Shown here: positions 35,846 through 44,829 of the stretch, in pieces | How positions within the stretch are numbered: the first letter of the stretch is position 1 | Layout: each line of letters opens with the position of its first letter | Source of the DNA: Carboxylicivirga litoralis | GTDB lineage: Bacteria; Bacteroidota; Bacteroidia; Bacteroidales; Marinilabiliaceae | Assembly (NCBI RefSeq): GCF_025499605.1 | Contig: NZ_JAFMVC010000002.1 | Location: 186,001 to 250,000, forward strand | DNA length: 64,000 bases | Direction of reading: 5' to 3' | Notes under the pieces: generated by a model | Databases searched by the model: none | Told to the model about the DNA's origin: nothing | Seen by the model: only the letters and a program-made list of their open reading frames with translations | Position numbers and translations under genes: made by a program

Positions 35846-36385
35846 TTGAACCCACTTGATATCATCAATAACTATTACACAGAAGGTAGCCCACTTTGGG
35901 TTACCTTAATCGAACATAGCCAAGCTGTTCGTAATAAAGCCTTGGATATTGTATCCAACCATCCGGAGTTGGAGGCAGATGCTCAGTTTGTATCCGAAGC
36001 TTGCATGTTACATGATATTGGTATTTACCTGACCAATGCACCTGATTTACATTGCAACGGGACATACCCCTATATCTGTCATGGTTATTTGGGTCGCGAG
36101 TTACTGGAGAAAGAAGGCTACCTAAAACATGCTTTGGTGTGTGAGCGTCACACCGGAACTGGATTATCATTAGTTGATATCCGGAAACAGCACCTTCCAA
36201 TTCCTCAGCGCGACATGATGCCGCTTTCAATCGAAGAACAGATTATTTGTTTTGCTGATAAATTCTACAGTAAAAGCCGTGCTTTAACCAAAGCTAAGAG
36301 CATCGATAAGATCATTCAATCAATGCGGAAGCATGGAGAACACCAGGTAAAACAATTCGAAGAATGGTGTGAGCTGTTTTTGTGA
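35846..36385 (+). CDS. HD-domain phosphohydrolase-like protein
   Basis: A 179-residue protein with the HD metal-binding signature: His in LIEHSQAVRNKA, the HD pair in CMLHDIGIYLTN, a further His in ICHGYLGRELL and CERHTGTG, and an Asp in EQIICFADKFY. HD proteins hydrolyse phosphate esters such as nucleotides; the substrate here is unknown. The only start that includes the first His is TTG at 35846, which is unusual but fits. It is divergent from the broken TPR gene. Confidence 0.8.
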   Translation: MNPLDIINNYYTEGSPLWVTLIEHSQAVRNKALDIVSNHPELEADAQFVSEACMLHDIGIYLTNAPDLHCNGTYPYICHGYLGRELLEKEGYLKHALVCERHTGTGLSLVDIRKQHLPIPQRDMMPLSIEEQIICFADKFYSKSRALTKAKSIDKIIQSMRKHGEHQVKQFEEWCELFL

Positions 36386-36718
36386 TTACCCAATAAATCG
36401 CATATTCTCTTGAAACCAATCACCAATAAAAGGCACTTTTGTAAAACGGCCTTGAATAGCACCTATCAATCCAATTAGCCAAAGGGCAAAAACACATACC
36501 AAGATTACTCTGCCTATCAATCCTAATGAAATACCTACCAATATAGCTTGGGCAATTGATGCTGCAAAAGAGATTATTATCAACCCAAAGGATTGTCGTA
36601 AATGAAACAGACTCAGTTCGCTTTTGGGATTCTCGTTCTGACGAAGGATAAGGGCTATAATCCAGCCTACAATAGTAATATAGCTTACTGTAGATATTAG
36701 CCGACTTTGATCTTGCAT
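36386..36718 (-). CDS. Small multi-span membrane protein (DUF4870-like)
   Basis: A 110-residue protein with three to four hydrophobic segments (ISTVSYITIVGWIIALIL, FGLIIISFAASIAQAILVGI and VILVCVFALWLIGLIGAI) and polar turns such as RQNENPKSELSLFHLRQSFG. The FHLRQS/WLIGLIGAIQG arrangement resembles the DUF4870 group of inner-membrane proteins. No function is known. It abuts the HD gene tail to tail. Confidence 0.65.
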   Translation of the reverse strand: MQDQSRLISTVSYITIVGWIIALILRQNENPKSELSLFHLRQSFGLIIISFAASIAQAILVGISLGLIGRVILVCVFALWLIGLIGAIQGRFTKVPFIGDWFQENMRFIG

Positions 36719-36827
36719 TAAAATTATTTTTGAGTTTGTAAATAGTCTTAGGTCTTTTGTCTAAGAATCTAACAGTCTAAAGCTTGCAATTGTTATTTAT
36801 TAAACACAACTTTGTGTCATTATGATG

Positions 36828-36898
36828 ACAATGAGCAATATATACTCATATCCGACCAATAGCGTCTGCTATATCTTCTAAGAAGGTCGTCTCATTGT
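36828..36898 (+). ncRNA. Candidate structured leader RNA upstream of the MATE gene
   Basis: Three nested stems can form: ACAATGAG (36828-36835) with CTCATTGT (36891-36898), CGACC (36853-36857) with GGTCG (36885-36889), and ATAGC (36859-36863) with GCTAT (36868-36872). A competing local hairpin, ATGAG (36831-36835) with CTCAT (36845-36849), would break the outer stem. I do not recognise a riboswitch class. It lies 53 bases before a 43-codon ORF and 177 bases before the MATE start. Confidence 0.4.
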
Positions 36899-36950
36899 AT
36901 CCATTCATTTCATTTTTTATTTAATCAAATTAATTAAGGAGGATTCTACC

Positions 36951-37082
36951 ATGATGACACTAGCTGTTTATCCTGTAATCGTGTGCAATTGCACCCCATT
37001 GTTTTATACATCAGATGTATTTTCTAAAACAATTATCAATTCAAAATTTAGGTTACGACAAAAATTAAAACACGATGACTAA
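36951..37082 (+). CDS. Small ORF (43 codons) overlapping the MATE start
   Basis: The ORF begins MMTLAVYPVIVCNCTPLFYT and ends KLKHDD, with its stop inside the first codons of the MATE gene. A strong Shine-Dalgarno sequence, AAGGAGG (36937-36943), lies at ordinary spacing, which is striking because most genes here lack one. It may be a leader peptide coupling translation to the transporter gene, or a real small protein. No family is recognised, and the coding signal is short, so confidence is low. Confidence 0.4.
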   Translation: MMTLAVYPVIVCNCTPLFYTSDVFSKTIINSKFRLRQKLKHDD

Positions 37083-38511
37083 GCAAATTAGCAGTATATT
37101 ATTGCGAAAACTAAATAAGAATACATTGAGTAATATCTGGAACGACTTCAAAGATGCCTTGGCTGGTTCATCGCACGATTATACTCAGATACCTCTTAGC
37201 AGAGCAGTTTTTTTGCTTGCTATACCAATGGTGTTAGAGATGATTATGGAATCGGTGTTCGCAGTTGTTGATATCTACTTTGTAGGAAAGCTTGGGGCTG
37301 ATGCCGTGGCAACTGTAGGTATTACTGAGAGTGTTCTGACCATTATTTATGCCATTGCTTTTGGATTAAGTATGGCAACAACTGCCTTGGTTTCGAGGCG
37401 TATTGGCGAAAAGAATGAGCAAGAAGCCTCGAAAGAAGCACTTCAGGCTATCATAACAGGATGTGTTATTTCTGTGCTAATAGCTATCCCCGGAGTTGTT
37501 TTTGCCAAAGATTTATTACGATTGATGGGCGCATCTACCCTAATAGTAGATGAATTATCGACCTATACGACCATTATGTTTGGTGGCAACCTGGTCATTA
37601 TGCTTTTGTTTAGTAATAATGCCGTTTTCCGTGGTGCAGGCGATGCCGCCATTGCGATGCGTGTTTTGTGGATTGCCAATGGATTGAATATGGTACTCGA
37701 CCCACTTCTTATTTTTGGCATTGGCCCATTCCCTGAACTGGGTATTGCCGGAGCTGCAGTAGCCACAAATATTGGTCGGGGCATTGCAGTTGCATACCAA
37801 TTACATGTGTTATGGAAAGGCAAAGGACGCATCAGTTTATCAGGCTTAAAATTGACGATTGAATGGCTGCGAATTAAACATCTGCTTAAAATTTCGCTTG
37901 GCGGTATAGCTCAATCATTAATTGCCACATCAAGCTGGATTTTCCTGGTTCGTATCATATCAAACTTTGGAAGCGAAGTAGTAGCGGGTTACACCATTGG
38001 CATACGAATAATATTGTTTTCGCTGTTGCCATCGTGGGGCTTAAGTAACGCCGCGGCCACACTGGTTGGGCAAAACCTGGGAGCCCGAGAACCTAAACGT
38101 GCTGAAAAAGCAGTTTGGGGAGTTGCCCGCATAAATCTGCTATTTCTGGGAGCTCTAAGTATATTATTTATTGTCTTTCCCGAGTGGTTTGTGCGCTTAT
38201 TTACCAATGATATCGCAGTCATTAATTCGGGTAAACAATGTTTACGAATTGTGGCTTATGGGTTTGGATTTTATGGAATAGGCATGGTAATGACGCAGGC
38301 TTTTAATGGAGCAGGAGATACCCGAACACCAACGCGTATTAACATTGTTGCCTTTTGGATGATTGAGATTCCATTAGCCTACACATTGGCCATTCAAATT
38401 GGTTGGAAGGAGGATGGAGCCTTTTATGCGATTATAATTGCAGAAGCTGCCATGACATTATTAGCAGCATACCTGTTTAAAAAGGGTCGATGGAAAAAAG
38501 AGGCTGTTTAA
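37075..38511 (+). CDS. MATE-family efflux transporter
   Basis: A 478-residue inner-membrane protein with about 12 hydrophobic spans in two similar halves. The first half has SRAVFLLAIPMVLEMIMESV and VDIYFVGKLGADAVATVGI, the second LLKISLGGIAQSLIATSSW and GQNLGAREPKRAEKAVWG, both NorM/DinF-like. MATE proteins export cationic drugs or metabolites using sodium or proton gradients; the substrate is unknown. About 35 residues precede the first span. The upstream structured RNA and small ORF suggest expression is controlled at the leader. Confidence 0.9.
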   Translation: MTKQISSILLRKLNKNTLSNIWNDFKDALAGSSHDYTQIPLSRAVFLLAIPMVLEMIMESVFAVVDIYFVGKLGADAVATVGITESVLTIIYAIAFGLSMATTALVSRRIGEKNEQEASKEALQAIITGCVISVLIAIPGVVFAKDLLRLMGASTLIVDELSTYTTIMFGGNLVIMLLFSNNAVFRGAGDAAIAMRVLWIANGLNMVLDPLLIFGIGPFPELGIAGAAVATNIGRGIAVAYQLHVLWKGKGRISLSGLKLTIEWLRIKHLLKISLGGIAQSLIATSSWIFLVRIISNFGSEVVAGYTIGIRIILFSLLPSWGLSNAAATLVGQNLGAREPKRAEKAVWGVARINLLFLGALSILFIVFPEWFVRLFTNDIAVINSGKQCLRIVAYGFGFYGIGMVMTQAFNGAGDTRTPTRINIVAFWMIEIPLAYTLAIQIGWKEDGAFYAIIIAEAAMTLLAAYLFKKGRWKKEAV

Positions 38512-38569
38512 AATATAGTCTCTTGAAAAATACTTTTTGTCGTACTCAGGAATCCATACGACAAGGAGC

Positions 38570-38601
38570 ATTAGCTGATAGCTTTCAACTAGTAGCTTTT
38601 T
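38570..38601. repeat. CTAG-rich intergenic repeat, diverged copy
   Basis: TTAGCTGATAGCTTTCAACT then AGTAGCTTTTTG resembles the TAGCTGCTAG repeats at 24982, 25698, 47559 and 56645. Confidence 0.3.
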
Positions 38602-38610
38602 GTAAGATAG

Positions 38611-38666
38611 ACCGTTAATAACAGGTCATCGGGCAATTCCTGTCAAATGTCCTGTTATTATCCGGT
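38611..38666. other. Long inverted repeat before the metallopeptidase gene
   Basis: TAATAACAGG (38616-38625) pairs with CCTGTTATTA (38651-38660), and the flanking ACCG and CGGT extend the stem past a two-base bulge. Inner CAGG/CCTG can form an alternative stem. There is no T tract. It could be an operator or an RNA hairpin; it lies about 55 bp before the lipoprotein ATG. Confidence 0.45.
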
Positions 38667-38718
38667 TGATTTGTATAGTTTTGGGGGATAACAATCTGTT
38701 TTATTCAAATCATATCAC

Positions 38719-40770
38719 ATGAAAAATTATCTATTACTATTGGTTTTGGCAGTTGCTTTTATATCCTGCCAGAAACCATGTAAGAGTGACCATCAAGTTG
38801 AGGTAGCTAATATTACCGACGCACGTATTGAAGCAACTATTTTGAGTTTGACAAAAACGTACGCCAATGCTGATGCTGAAATAATTCAACGAGGCGTTAA
38901 ACATGCAGCGTCTCTCTGGCGTAATGTTGATGGCACTGAAGCTGATTTTCAGGCTTTCTGCGAAACGCATTTTGTGGCTGATGCCGCTAAGAAAGAGTTA
39001 ATGTTCGATAAAGTGAGTCGTAATCTGGAGATTTTGTATGGCCATTTCAACAAGATAAGCCTTGATCTACAGCGTCCGTTACATGAGCCAATGGGGGATA
39101 TTATTGATATAGATAAGGCATTTGGTGGATTTAGTGCAGGTTCGCATCTGACTGCTGATTTGTATCGAAACAAATTGGCGTTTAATATTGCTTTGAACTT
39201 TCCATATTACACTTTAACCGAAAAGGAACAAAATGCTGCAACATGGTCGCGCCAGGAATGGGCCTATGCACGTATGGGCGATGTTTTTACCGCGCGCATT
39301 CCGGCTGAAATCCTTCAGAATGTATCTGAGGTAGGATCTGCTTCTGAAATGTACATTGCCAATTATAATATTTACATGGGGCAGTTGGTTGATGACAACA
39401 TGAAGACCTATTTCCCTGAAGATATGGTGTTGTTGTCGCACTGGAACCTGCGTGATGAAATAAAATCGCATTACAGCAAAGGAACCGAAGGTGTGGAATT
39501 ACAAGCGATGGTTTATGAAGTGATGAAACGCATCATCAGCCAGACGATTCCAAATGATGTGGTTAATAATGGCGATTATCAGTGGAATCCATATACGAAC
39601 GAAACGTATAAGGACGGTCAGAAAGTGGAATTGGAGAGTGAGTCATTTGAGCGTTATCAGCAAATCATCAATAATTTTCATGCCATGCGTGAGATGGATG
39701 CATATTCACCATTAAATACTGCTGTTAAACGTGCTTTTGCAGGTGGTATGGAAATTACACAAGCCGATGCCGAAAAATTGTTTGTTGAGTTTATGTCATC
39801 AGACGAGTTGAAGCAGGTAGGCGAGTTAATTAAACAACGTTTAGGCCGTGATTTAAAACCTTGGGATATTTGGTATGATGGCTTTAAAGCCCGCAGTTCT
39901 ATCGATGAAGATGCTTTAAATAAAATTACGCGTTCACGTTATCCTAATGCTAAAGCCTTAGATGATGATTTGGCTAATTTGTTATTGAAACTTGGTTTTA
40001 CAAAAGAAAAGGCCAACTTCCTGGCCGAACGTATTGATGTTGATCCGGCTCGTGGTTCTGGCCACGCCTGGGGTGCTTCCATGAAAGGCGAGACAGCTCA
40101 CCTGCGTACTCGTATACCGGAGACAGGTATGGATTATAAAGGCTACAATATTGCTATTCATGAATTCGGTCACAATGTTGAGCAAACCATTTCTTTATAC
40201 GATGTCGATTATTACATGTTGAATGGTGTGCCAAATACTGCATTTACCGAAGCTCTGGCTTTCATCTTCCAAAAGCGTGATTTAGAGCTGTTGGATATGA
40301 AAAACAATAATCCGGAAAAAGACGCCTTACAAACATTGGATAATTTCTGGTCGACTTATGAAATTATGGGCGTATCATTATTAGACCAACGTATGTGGAA
40401 GTGGTTATATGCTAATCCGGATGCAACTGCTGAGCAATTAAAAGTGGCAGTTGAAGGTATTGCTTTAGATATTTGGAATGAGTTTTATGCACCTGTTTTT
40501 GGCGTGAAAGACCAACCTATATTGGCTATTTACTCACACATGATTAATAGTCCGATTTATTTGTCCAATTATGCTTTTGGTCACCTGATTCAATTCCAGG
40601 TTGAGCAATATTTAAAAACAGCAGACTTTGCTCCAGAAGTCGAGCGCTTATTTAAAATTGGTTCGATCACTCCAAATGCATGGATGCAAGCTGGTTTAGG
40701 AGAAGATATATCAATTGTTTCGATTATTGAGGAAGCGGGTAAAGCGGCCACGCAAATTACAAGTAAGTAG
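38719..40770 (+). CDS. Lipoprotein zinc metallopeptidase (gluzincin type)
   Basis: A 683-residue protein with a lipoprotein signal (MKNYLLLLVLAVAFISC, Cys at residue 17). The zinc site is IAIHEFGHNVEQT, an HExxH, followed about 34 residues later by a Glu in NTAFTEALAF, giving the gluzincin HExxH...E pattern of M3-like and related peptidases. I first considered dipeptidyl peptidase III, but that family has HExxxH. The large N-terminal part is helical with no named domain. It probably acts on peptides at the outer membrane or in the periplasm. It stands alone with a strong terminator. Confidence 0.75.
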   Translation: MKNYLLLLVLAVAFISCQKPCKSDHQVEVANITDARIEATILSLTKTYANADAEIIQRGVKHAASLWRNVDGTEADFQAFCETHFVADAAKKELMFDKVSRNLEILYGHFNKISLDLQRPLHEPMGDIIDIDKAFGGFSAGSHLTADLYRNKLAFNIALNFPYYTLTEKEQNAATWSRQEWAYARMGDVFTARIPAEILQNVSEVGSASEMYIANYNIYMGQLVDDNMKTYFPEDMVLLSHWNLRDEIKSHYSKGTEGVELQAMVYEVMKRIISQTIPNDVVNNGDYQWNPYTNETYKDGQKVELESESFERYQQIINNFHAMREMDAYSPLNTAVKRAFAGGMEITQADAEKLFVEFMSSDELKQVGELIKQRLGRDLKPWDIWYDGFKARSSIDEDALNKITRSRYPNAKALDDDLANLLLKLGFTKEKANFLAERIDVDPARGSGHAWGASMKGETAHLRTRIPETGMDYKGYNIAIHEFGHNVEQTISLYDVDYYMLNGVPNTAFTEALAFIFQKRDLELLDMKNNNPEKDALQTLDNFWSTYEIMGVSLLDQRMWKWLYANPDATAEQLKVAVEGIALDIWNEFYAPVFGVKDQPILAIYSHMINSPIYLSNYAFGHLIQFQVEQYLKTADFAPEVERLFKIGSITPNAWMQAGLGEDISIVSIIEEAGKAATQITSK

Positions 40771-40785
40771 TTTAAATATAGTCAC

Positions 40786-40819
40786 AAAAAAAGGTAAGCC
40801 AATCGGCTTACCTTTTTTT
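40786..40819. terminator. Bidirectional intrinsic terminator
   Basis: Seven A then GGTAAGCC (40793-40800), loop AATC, GGCTTACC then seven T (to 40819). It serves the metallopeptidase gene and the converging sigma-factor gene. Confidence 0.93.
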
Positions 40820-40836
40820 GTATCAAATATTCTTTG

Positions 40837-41340
40837 TTAGTCAATTGCTAACTCAATCATCTTTTGTAATTTTTTTCTTCCAAAGAAAATGCGGCTTTTT
40901 ACTGTTCCAATCGGCATATCTAATTGCTCAGCAATTTCTTTGTACTTGTAGCCTTCCATGTGCATGGTTAACGGCTGTTTAAACTCACCTTCCAGTTTCC
41001 CCATTTGGGTTCTGATTTCTCCTGTATAATGAATAACATCAGGAGTGTCAACGGTGTAATACTTGTTTGATAAGTAGTTGACTTCATCGACTAACATTGG
41101 CGCCTGACGCATTTTATACTTTCTGCGGTAATTGTTAATAAATGAATTGCGCATAATTGTATGCATCCATGCTGAAAAATTGGTATTCATCACAAATTTT
41201 TCTCTTGAGGACAGGGCTCTGAAATTTGTTTCCTGAACGAGGTCATTGGCATCTTCCTCGTTAGCAGTTAATGTAAGGGCGTAGCTAAACATTTTCTGTT
41301 GAAGCCCCAATAGTCGATGGTTAAATTGTTCTGCGGTCAT
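40837..41340 (-). CDS. ECF-type RNA polymerase sigma factor
   Basis: A 167-residue sigma-70 family protein with only regions 2 and 4. Region 2 has DANDLVQETNFRALSSREKF and FSAWMHTIMRNSFINNYRR. Region 4 has YKYKEIAEQLDMPIGTVKSR, the helix-turn-helix for the -35 element. No anti-sigma gene is adjacent: the flanking genes are the converging metallopeptidase and, across 460 bp, the divergent cyd operon. Targets are unknown. Confidence 0.9.
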   Translation of the reverse strand: MTAEQFNHRLLGLQQKMFSYALTLTANEEDANDLVQETNFRALSSREKFVMNTNFSAWMHTIMRNSFINNYRRKYKMRQAPMLVDEVNYLSNKYYTVDTPDVIHYTGEIRTQMGKLEGEFKQPLTMHMEGYKYKEIAEQLDMPIGTVKSRIFFGRKKLQKMIELAID

Positions 41341-41800
41341 CTTTTTGGGTTTTTGTTTAACAATTGTGATTTATTTCAACACAACTGCTCGGGTGTTTAA
41401 CAGTTGTTGTTTCTAAAATCAATTATAATTTACTTATTTAAATTCGTTAATGCAACTGATAATCTGTTATTCAATGCATAAAAGCAAAGAGGTAATCAAA
41501 TACTCAAATACAAAGTAAAGATGAACAAAATCATTTTAACTTCCAAATTTGTTTAATAAATATCAATAGCAATTAATCACATTTGATGTTTTAATAGGCG
41601 TGTTTTTTGAATTATAACTGTTTAATAATCAAACTTAAGGGTGTGTTAGGCAGATCTTTTAATTTTTTTTCACACTTTCTTTAAAGCAATATTCGAGTTT
41701 GTTGGTTGTATATAAAGTTTTAGTAAAAGTGACTTTTGTTGTGTTACATTATAATAAATGTGACTATTTTTAGAAGTATAGGACTAGTAGAGATTAGAAG
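41341..41800. other. Long AT-rich intergenic region between the sigma-factor and cyd genes
   Basis: No gene is supported in these 460 bases. They hold a hairpin ACAACTG (41381-41387)/CAGTTGT (41401-41407) within the sigma-gene leader and a palindrome at 41743-41764 ahead of the cyd genes. No clear TAnnTTTG promoter is visible for cyd on the plus strand. Confidence 0.5.
41743..41764 (+). promoter_or_regulatory. Candidate operator upstream of the cyd operon
   Basis: GTTACATT, six bases, AATGTGAC: an inverted repeat with one mismatch, 37 bp before the DUF4492 start. Spacing and half-sites resemble CRP/FNR-family operators, fitting oxygen- or redox-linked control of cytochrome bd, but the regulator is unknown. 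Confidence 0.4.
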
Positions 41801-42013
41801 ATGCAGGTATTGAAGAGAGTTTATCAGTTCTACATCGATGGGTTTAGAAATCTGTCGCCGTGGGCTCGTACTTTATGGGTGATTATTCTTATTAAGTTGT
41901 TTGTTATGTTTGCTGTGTTGAGGCTATTCTTTTTTCGCGATACACTTAAAAACAGATATGCAACCGATGAGGAACGGGCTAACCATGTTATAGAAGAATT
42001 AATAGGTCAATAA
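41801..42013 (+). CDS. DUF4492 small membrane protein
   Basis: A 70-residue protein with one hydrophobic span (LWVIILIKLFVMFAVLRLFFF) after a basic N-terminal stretch (YQFYIDGFRNLSPWARTLW). This is the DUF4492 family found directly before cydA in many Bacteroidota. A role in assembly or stability of cytochrome bd is suggested by the constant linkage but is unproven. cydA begins 14 bp downstream. Confidence 0.9.
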   Translation: MQVLKRVYQFYIDGFRNLSPWARTLWVIILIKLFVMFAVLRLFFFRDTLKNRYATDEERANHVIEELIGQ

Positions 42014-42026
42014 TTAAAATACAGAA

Positions 42027-43622
42027 ATGCTAGAAAACATTGATTTGTCACTCGTCAATTGGTCGAGGGCACAATTTGCACTGACAGCTATGTTCCACTG
42101 GTTGTTTGTCCCGTTAACATTGGGGCTCAGCTTTATCATAGCTTTTATGGAAACCATCTATGTGAAGACAGGTAATGAAGAGTGGAAACGCATTACCAAA
42201 TTCTGGATGAAATTGTTTGGAATCAACTTCGCCATTGGTGTGGCAACGGGTATTATACTGGAGTTTGAGTTCGGAACCAACTGGTCAAACTATTCGTGGT
42301 TTGTAGGCGATATTTTTGGCGCCCCTCTGGCCATTGAGGGTATCATGGCTTTCTTTATGGAAAGTACATTTATTGCTGTTATGTTTTTTGGTTGGGGTAA
42401 GGTGAGTAAAAGGTTTCACTTAACAGCAACCTGGCTAACAGCTGCTGGTGCCAACTTGTCGGCCTTGTGGATTTTAGTAGCCAATGGCTGGATGCAGAAC
42501 CCGGTAGGTATGAAATTTAATCCCGAAACTGCTCGAAATGAGATGGAAAACTTCTGGGACGTTTTCTTATCACCAACAGCCGTTACTAAGTTCCTGCATA
42601 CAACAACATCAGGTTATGTGTTGGCTGCTTTGTTTGTTGTAGGTATCAGTAGCTGGTTTTTACTAAAGAAGCGACATGTTTTATTCGCCAAGCGAAGTAT
42701 TGTGATCGCAGCTATCTTTGGTTTGGTATCATCGGTTATGTTAGTGGCTACAGGTGATGGTTCAGCACGAGATGTTGCCAAAACACAACCGATGAAGTTC
42801 GCCGCAATGGAATCGCTTTATGAAGGACAAACACAGGCGCCCTTAATTGCGATTGGTTTGTTTGGTAAAGAGCACGACGACCCAATGAACCGTTCGTCAG
42901 AGCAGGAGTTTCTGGTGAAGATTGAAATTCCCAATATGCTTTCGTATTTGGCTTTCTTAAAGGTAGATGCCTTTGTGCCAGGTATAAAGGATTTGGTGTT
43001 GGGTAACGAGCAGTATAACATTATGTCGTACAAAGAAAAGATTCTTCGCGGTTATGAGGCGCAGCAAACGCTCAAGGCTTTTAAAGAAGCGAAAGGTGTT
43101 GATGAGGCAGAGTATGGTCGCTTAAAGGCTAAATTTGACGATAAAGAATGGGTTGAGAATTACTTCCGATATTTTGGTTATGGCAATTATTACGATCCTA
43201 ACCCTGAACAGTTGGAGTTGAATGCTTTTAAAATTGTACCTCCAATCTCTTTGTCATTTTATGCTTTCCACATCATGGTGATATTAGGTGGGCATTTTAT
43301 GCTGTTATTTATGGTAGTACTGTGGTTGATTTATCGCAAGAAACTGGAAACAAACAAAGTGGTGCTTTACACAGCTCTGTGGACTATTCCATTGGCTTAC
43401 ATCGCCAGTCAGGCTGGTTGGATTGTTGCTGAAGTGGGGCGTCAGCCGTGGGTTATTCAAGACTTGATGCCAACCATGACCGCTGTATCTAAAATTGATA
43501 CCAGTTCGGTGATGATCACGTTCTGGCTATTTACCATCACCTTTGTTGCTTTAGCGATTGCTGAAGTGAGAATTATGGTAAAGCAAATTAAAAACGGACC
43601 AAAAGAAGGAGGGCACAACTAA
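42027..43622 (+). CDS. cydA: Cytochrome bd quinol oxidase subunit I
   Basis: CydA binds the three haems and oxidises quinol, reducing oxygen to water with high affinity. The 531-residue membrane protein has the haem-ligand His24 in MFHWLFVPLTLG, EGIMAFFMESTF, the quinol-site residues in TQPMKFAAMESLYEG, and the GRQPW motif in AEVGRQPWVIQ. The Q loop is of the short type. Its stop overlaps the cydB start, showing coupling. In anaerobes it protects against low oxygen. Confidence 0.96.
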   Translation: MLENIDLSLVNWSRAQFALTAMFHWLFVPLTLGLSFIIAFMETIYVKTGNEEWKRITKFWMKLFGINFAIGVATGIILEFEFGTNWSNYSWFVGDIFGAPLAIEGIMAFFMESTFIAVMFFGWGKVSKRFHLTATWLTAAGANLSALWILVANGWMQNPVGMKFNPETARNEMENFWDVFLSPTAVTKFLHTTTSGYVLAALFVVGISSWFLLKKRHVLFAKRSIVIAAIFGLVSSVMLVATGDGSARDVAKTQPMKFAAMESLYEGQTQAPLIAIGLFGKEHDDPMNRSSEQEFLVKIEIPNMLSYLAFLKVDAFVPGIKDLVLGNEQYNIMSYKEKILRGYEAQQTLKAFKEAKGVDEAEYGRLKAKFDDKEWVENYFRYFGYGNYYDPNPEQLELNAFKIVPPISLSFYAFHIMVILGGHFMLLFMVVLWLIYRKKLETNKVVLYTALWTIPLAYIASQAGWIVAEVGRQPWVIQDLMPTMTAVSKIDTSSVMITFWLFTITFVALAIAEVRIMVKQIKNGPKEGGHN

Positions 43623-44758
43623 TGTTTGGAGAATTATCACATTTAGCATTACAACAATATTGGTGGGTTATCGTTTCGCTACTGGGGGCACTTTTAGTTT
43701 TCCTCATGTTCGTACAGGGCGGTCAAACCCTGATTTATACCATTGGTAAAACGAATATGGAACGCACGATGCTAGTCAATACATTGGGGCGTAAATGGGA
43801 GTTTACGTTTACAACATTGGTGACATTTGGAGGTGCGTTTTTTGCATCCTTCCCTTTGTTTTACAGCACAAGTTTTGGTGGTGCCTACTGGGTTTGGATG
43901 GCCATTCTATTTGCATTTGTTTTGCAGGCCATTGCCTACGAGTTTCGTTCGCGACCCAACAATGTGTTCGGCGCCCGAACTTATGAGACCTTTTTATTGA
44001 TTAACGGGTTGTTAGGAACAGTGTTGATTGGGACAGCCGTGGCTACTTTTTTCACCGGCTCTGCTTTTTCGGTGAATGAAATGAATCAATCGCAATGGGA
44101 GTTGAAGTCGCACGGATTAGAAGCAGCCCTGAATCTTCATAATTTATCATTGGGCTTAGCTGTGTTCTTTCTGGCCCGTGTTTTAGGCCTGCTGTATTTT
44201 ATGAACAGTATCCAGAGTGAAGAAATTTTTGACAGAGCGAAAAAGCATTTAATTATCAATGCCATTCCATTCCTGGTCTTCTTCCTCACTTTTGTTATCT
44301 GGTTGATGGTGCGCGATGGTTTTGCGGTTCATCCAGAAACGAAGGAAGTGGTGATGGAGCCGTATAAATATTTCAGGAATCTGTTGGCCATGCCAATTGT
44401 CCTCATCTTATTCCTGGTGGGAGTTATTGGTGTCTTACTCGGTCTGGGAGCGAGCATCTTTAAAGCCGATTGTACCAAAGGGATCTGGGCAGCTGGTGCA
44501 GGAACGGTGTTGACCGTGTTTAGCTTGTTGCTGGTAGCTGGGTTTAACAATACCGCTTTCTACCCTTCCACTTTTGACTTGCAAAGCTCCTTAACGATTC
44601 AAAATGCGTCATCCAGTCATTTTACGCTAACGGCTATGAGCTATGTGTCGCTATTAGTGCCATTTGTTTTTGCTTACATCTGGTATGTGTGGAAGGCCAT
44701 GAATAACACGCCAATTGATGAAGACGAGATGCAATCAGACGATATACACGTATATTAA
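43622..44758 (+). CDS. cydB: Cytochrome bd quinol oxidase subunit II
   Basis: A 378-residue membrane partner of CydA with eight or nine spans. QYWWVIVSLLGALLVFLMFV with QGGQTLIYTIGKT at the start and GLEAALNLHNLSLGLAVFFL are in line with Bacteroidota CydB. It shares an ATG/TAATG junction with cydA. A very short membrane protein follows 71 bp behind it. Confidence 0.94.
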   Translation: MFGELSHLALQQYWWVIVSLLGALLVFLMFVQGGQTLIYTIGKTNMERTMLVNTLGRKWEFTFTTLVTFGGAFFASFPLFYSTSFGGAYWVWMAILFAFVLQAIAYEFRSRPNNVFGARTYETFLLINGLLGTVLIGTAVATFFTGSAFSVNEMNQSQWELKSHGLEAALNLHNLSLGLAVFFLARVLGLLYFMNSIQSEEIFDRAKKHLIINAIPFLVFFLTFVIWLMVRDGFAVHPETKEVVMEPYKYFRNLLAMPIVLILFLVGVIGVLLGLGASIFKADCTKGIWAAGAGTVLTVFSLLLVAGFNNTAFYPSTFDLQSSLTIQNASSSHFTLTAMSYVSLLVPFVFAYIWYVWKAMNNTPIDEDEMQSDDIHVY

Positions 44759-44795
44759 TTATTAATCATCAAGAAAAGGAAAGAGAAGTGGTCTT

Positions 44796-44825
44796 GATTC
44801 TTTTGTCTTGATACTTGATACTTTA
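44796..44825. repeat. CTTGATACTT-type intergenic repeat
   Basis: GATTCTTTTGTCTTGATACT then TGATACTTT resembles the phrases at 26733 and 50163. It lies between cydB and the small membrane protein gene. Confidence 0.35.
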
Positions 44826-44829
44826 AAAG

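Noticed and set aside
38719-40770. Dipeptidyl peptidase III (M49) assignment
   Set aside because: M49 needs HExxxH, whereas the sequence shows HEFGH with a later Glu, which is a gluzincin HExxH...E site.
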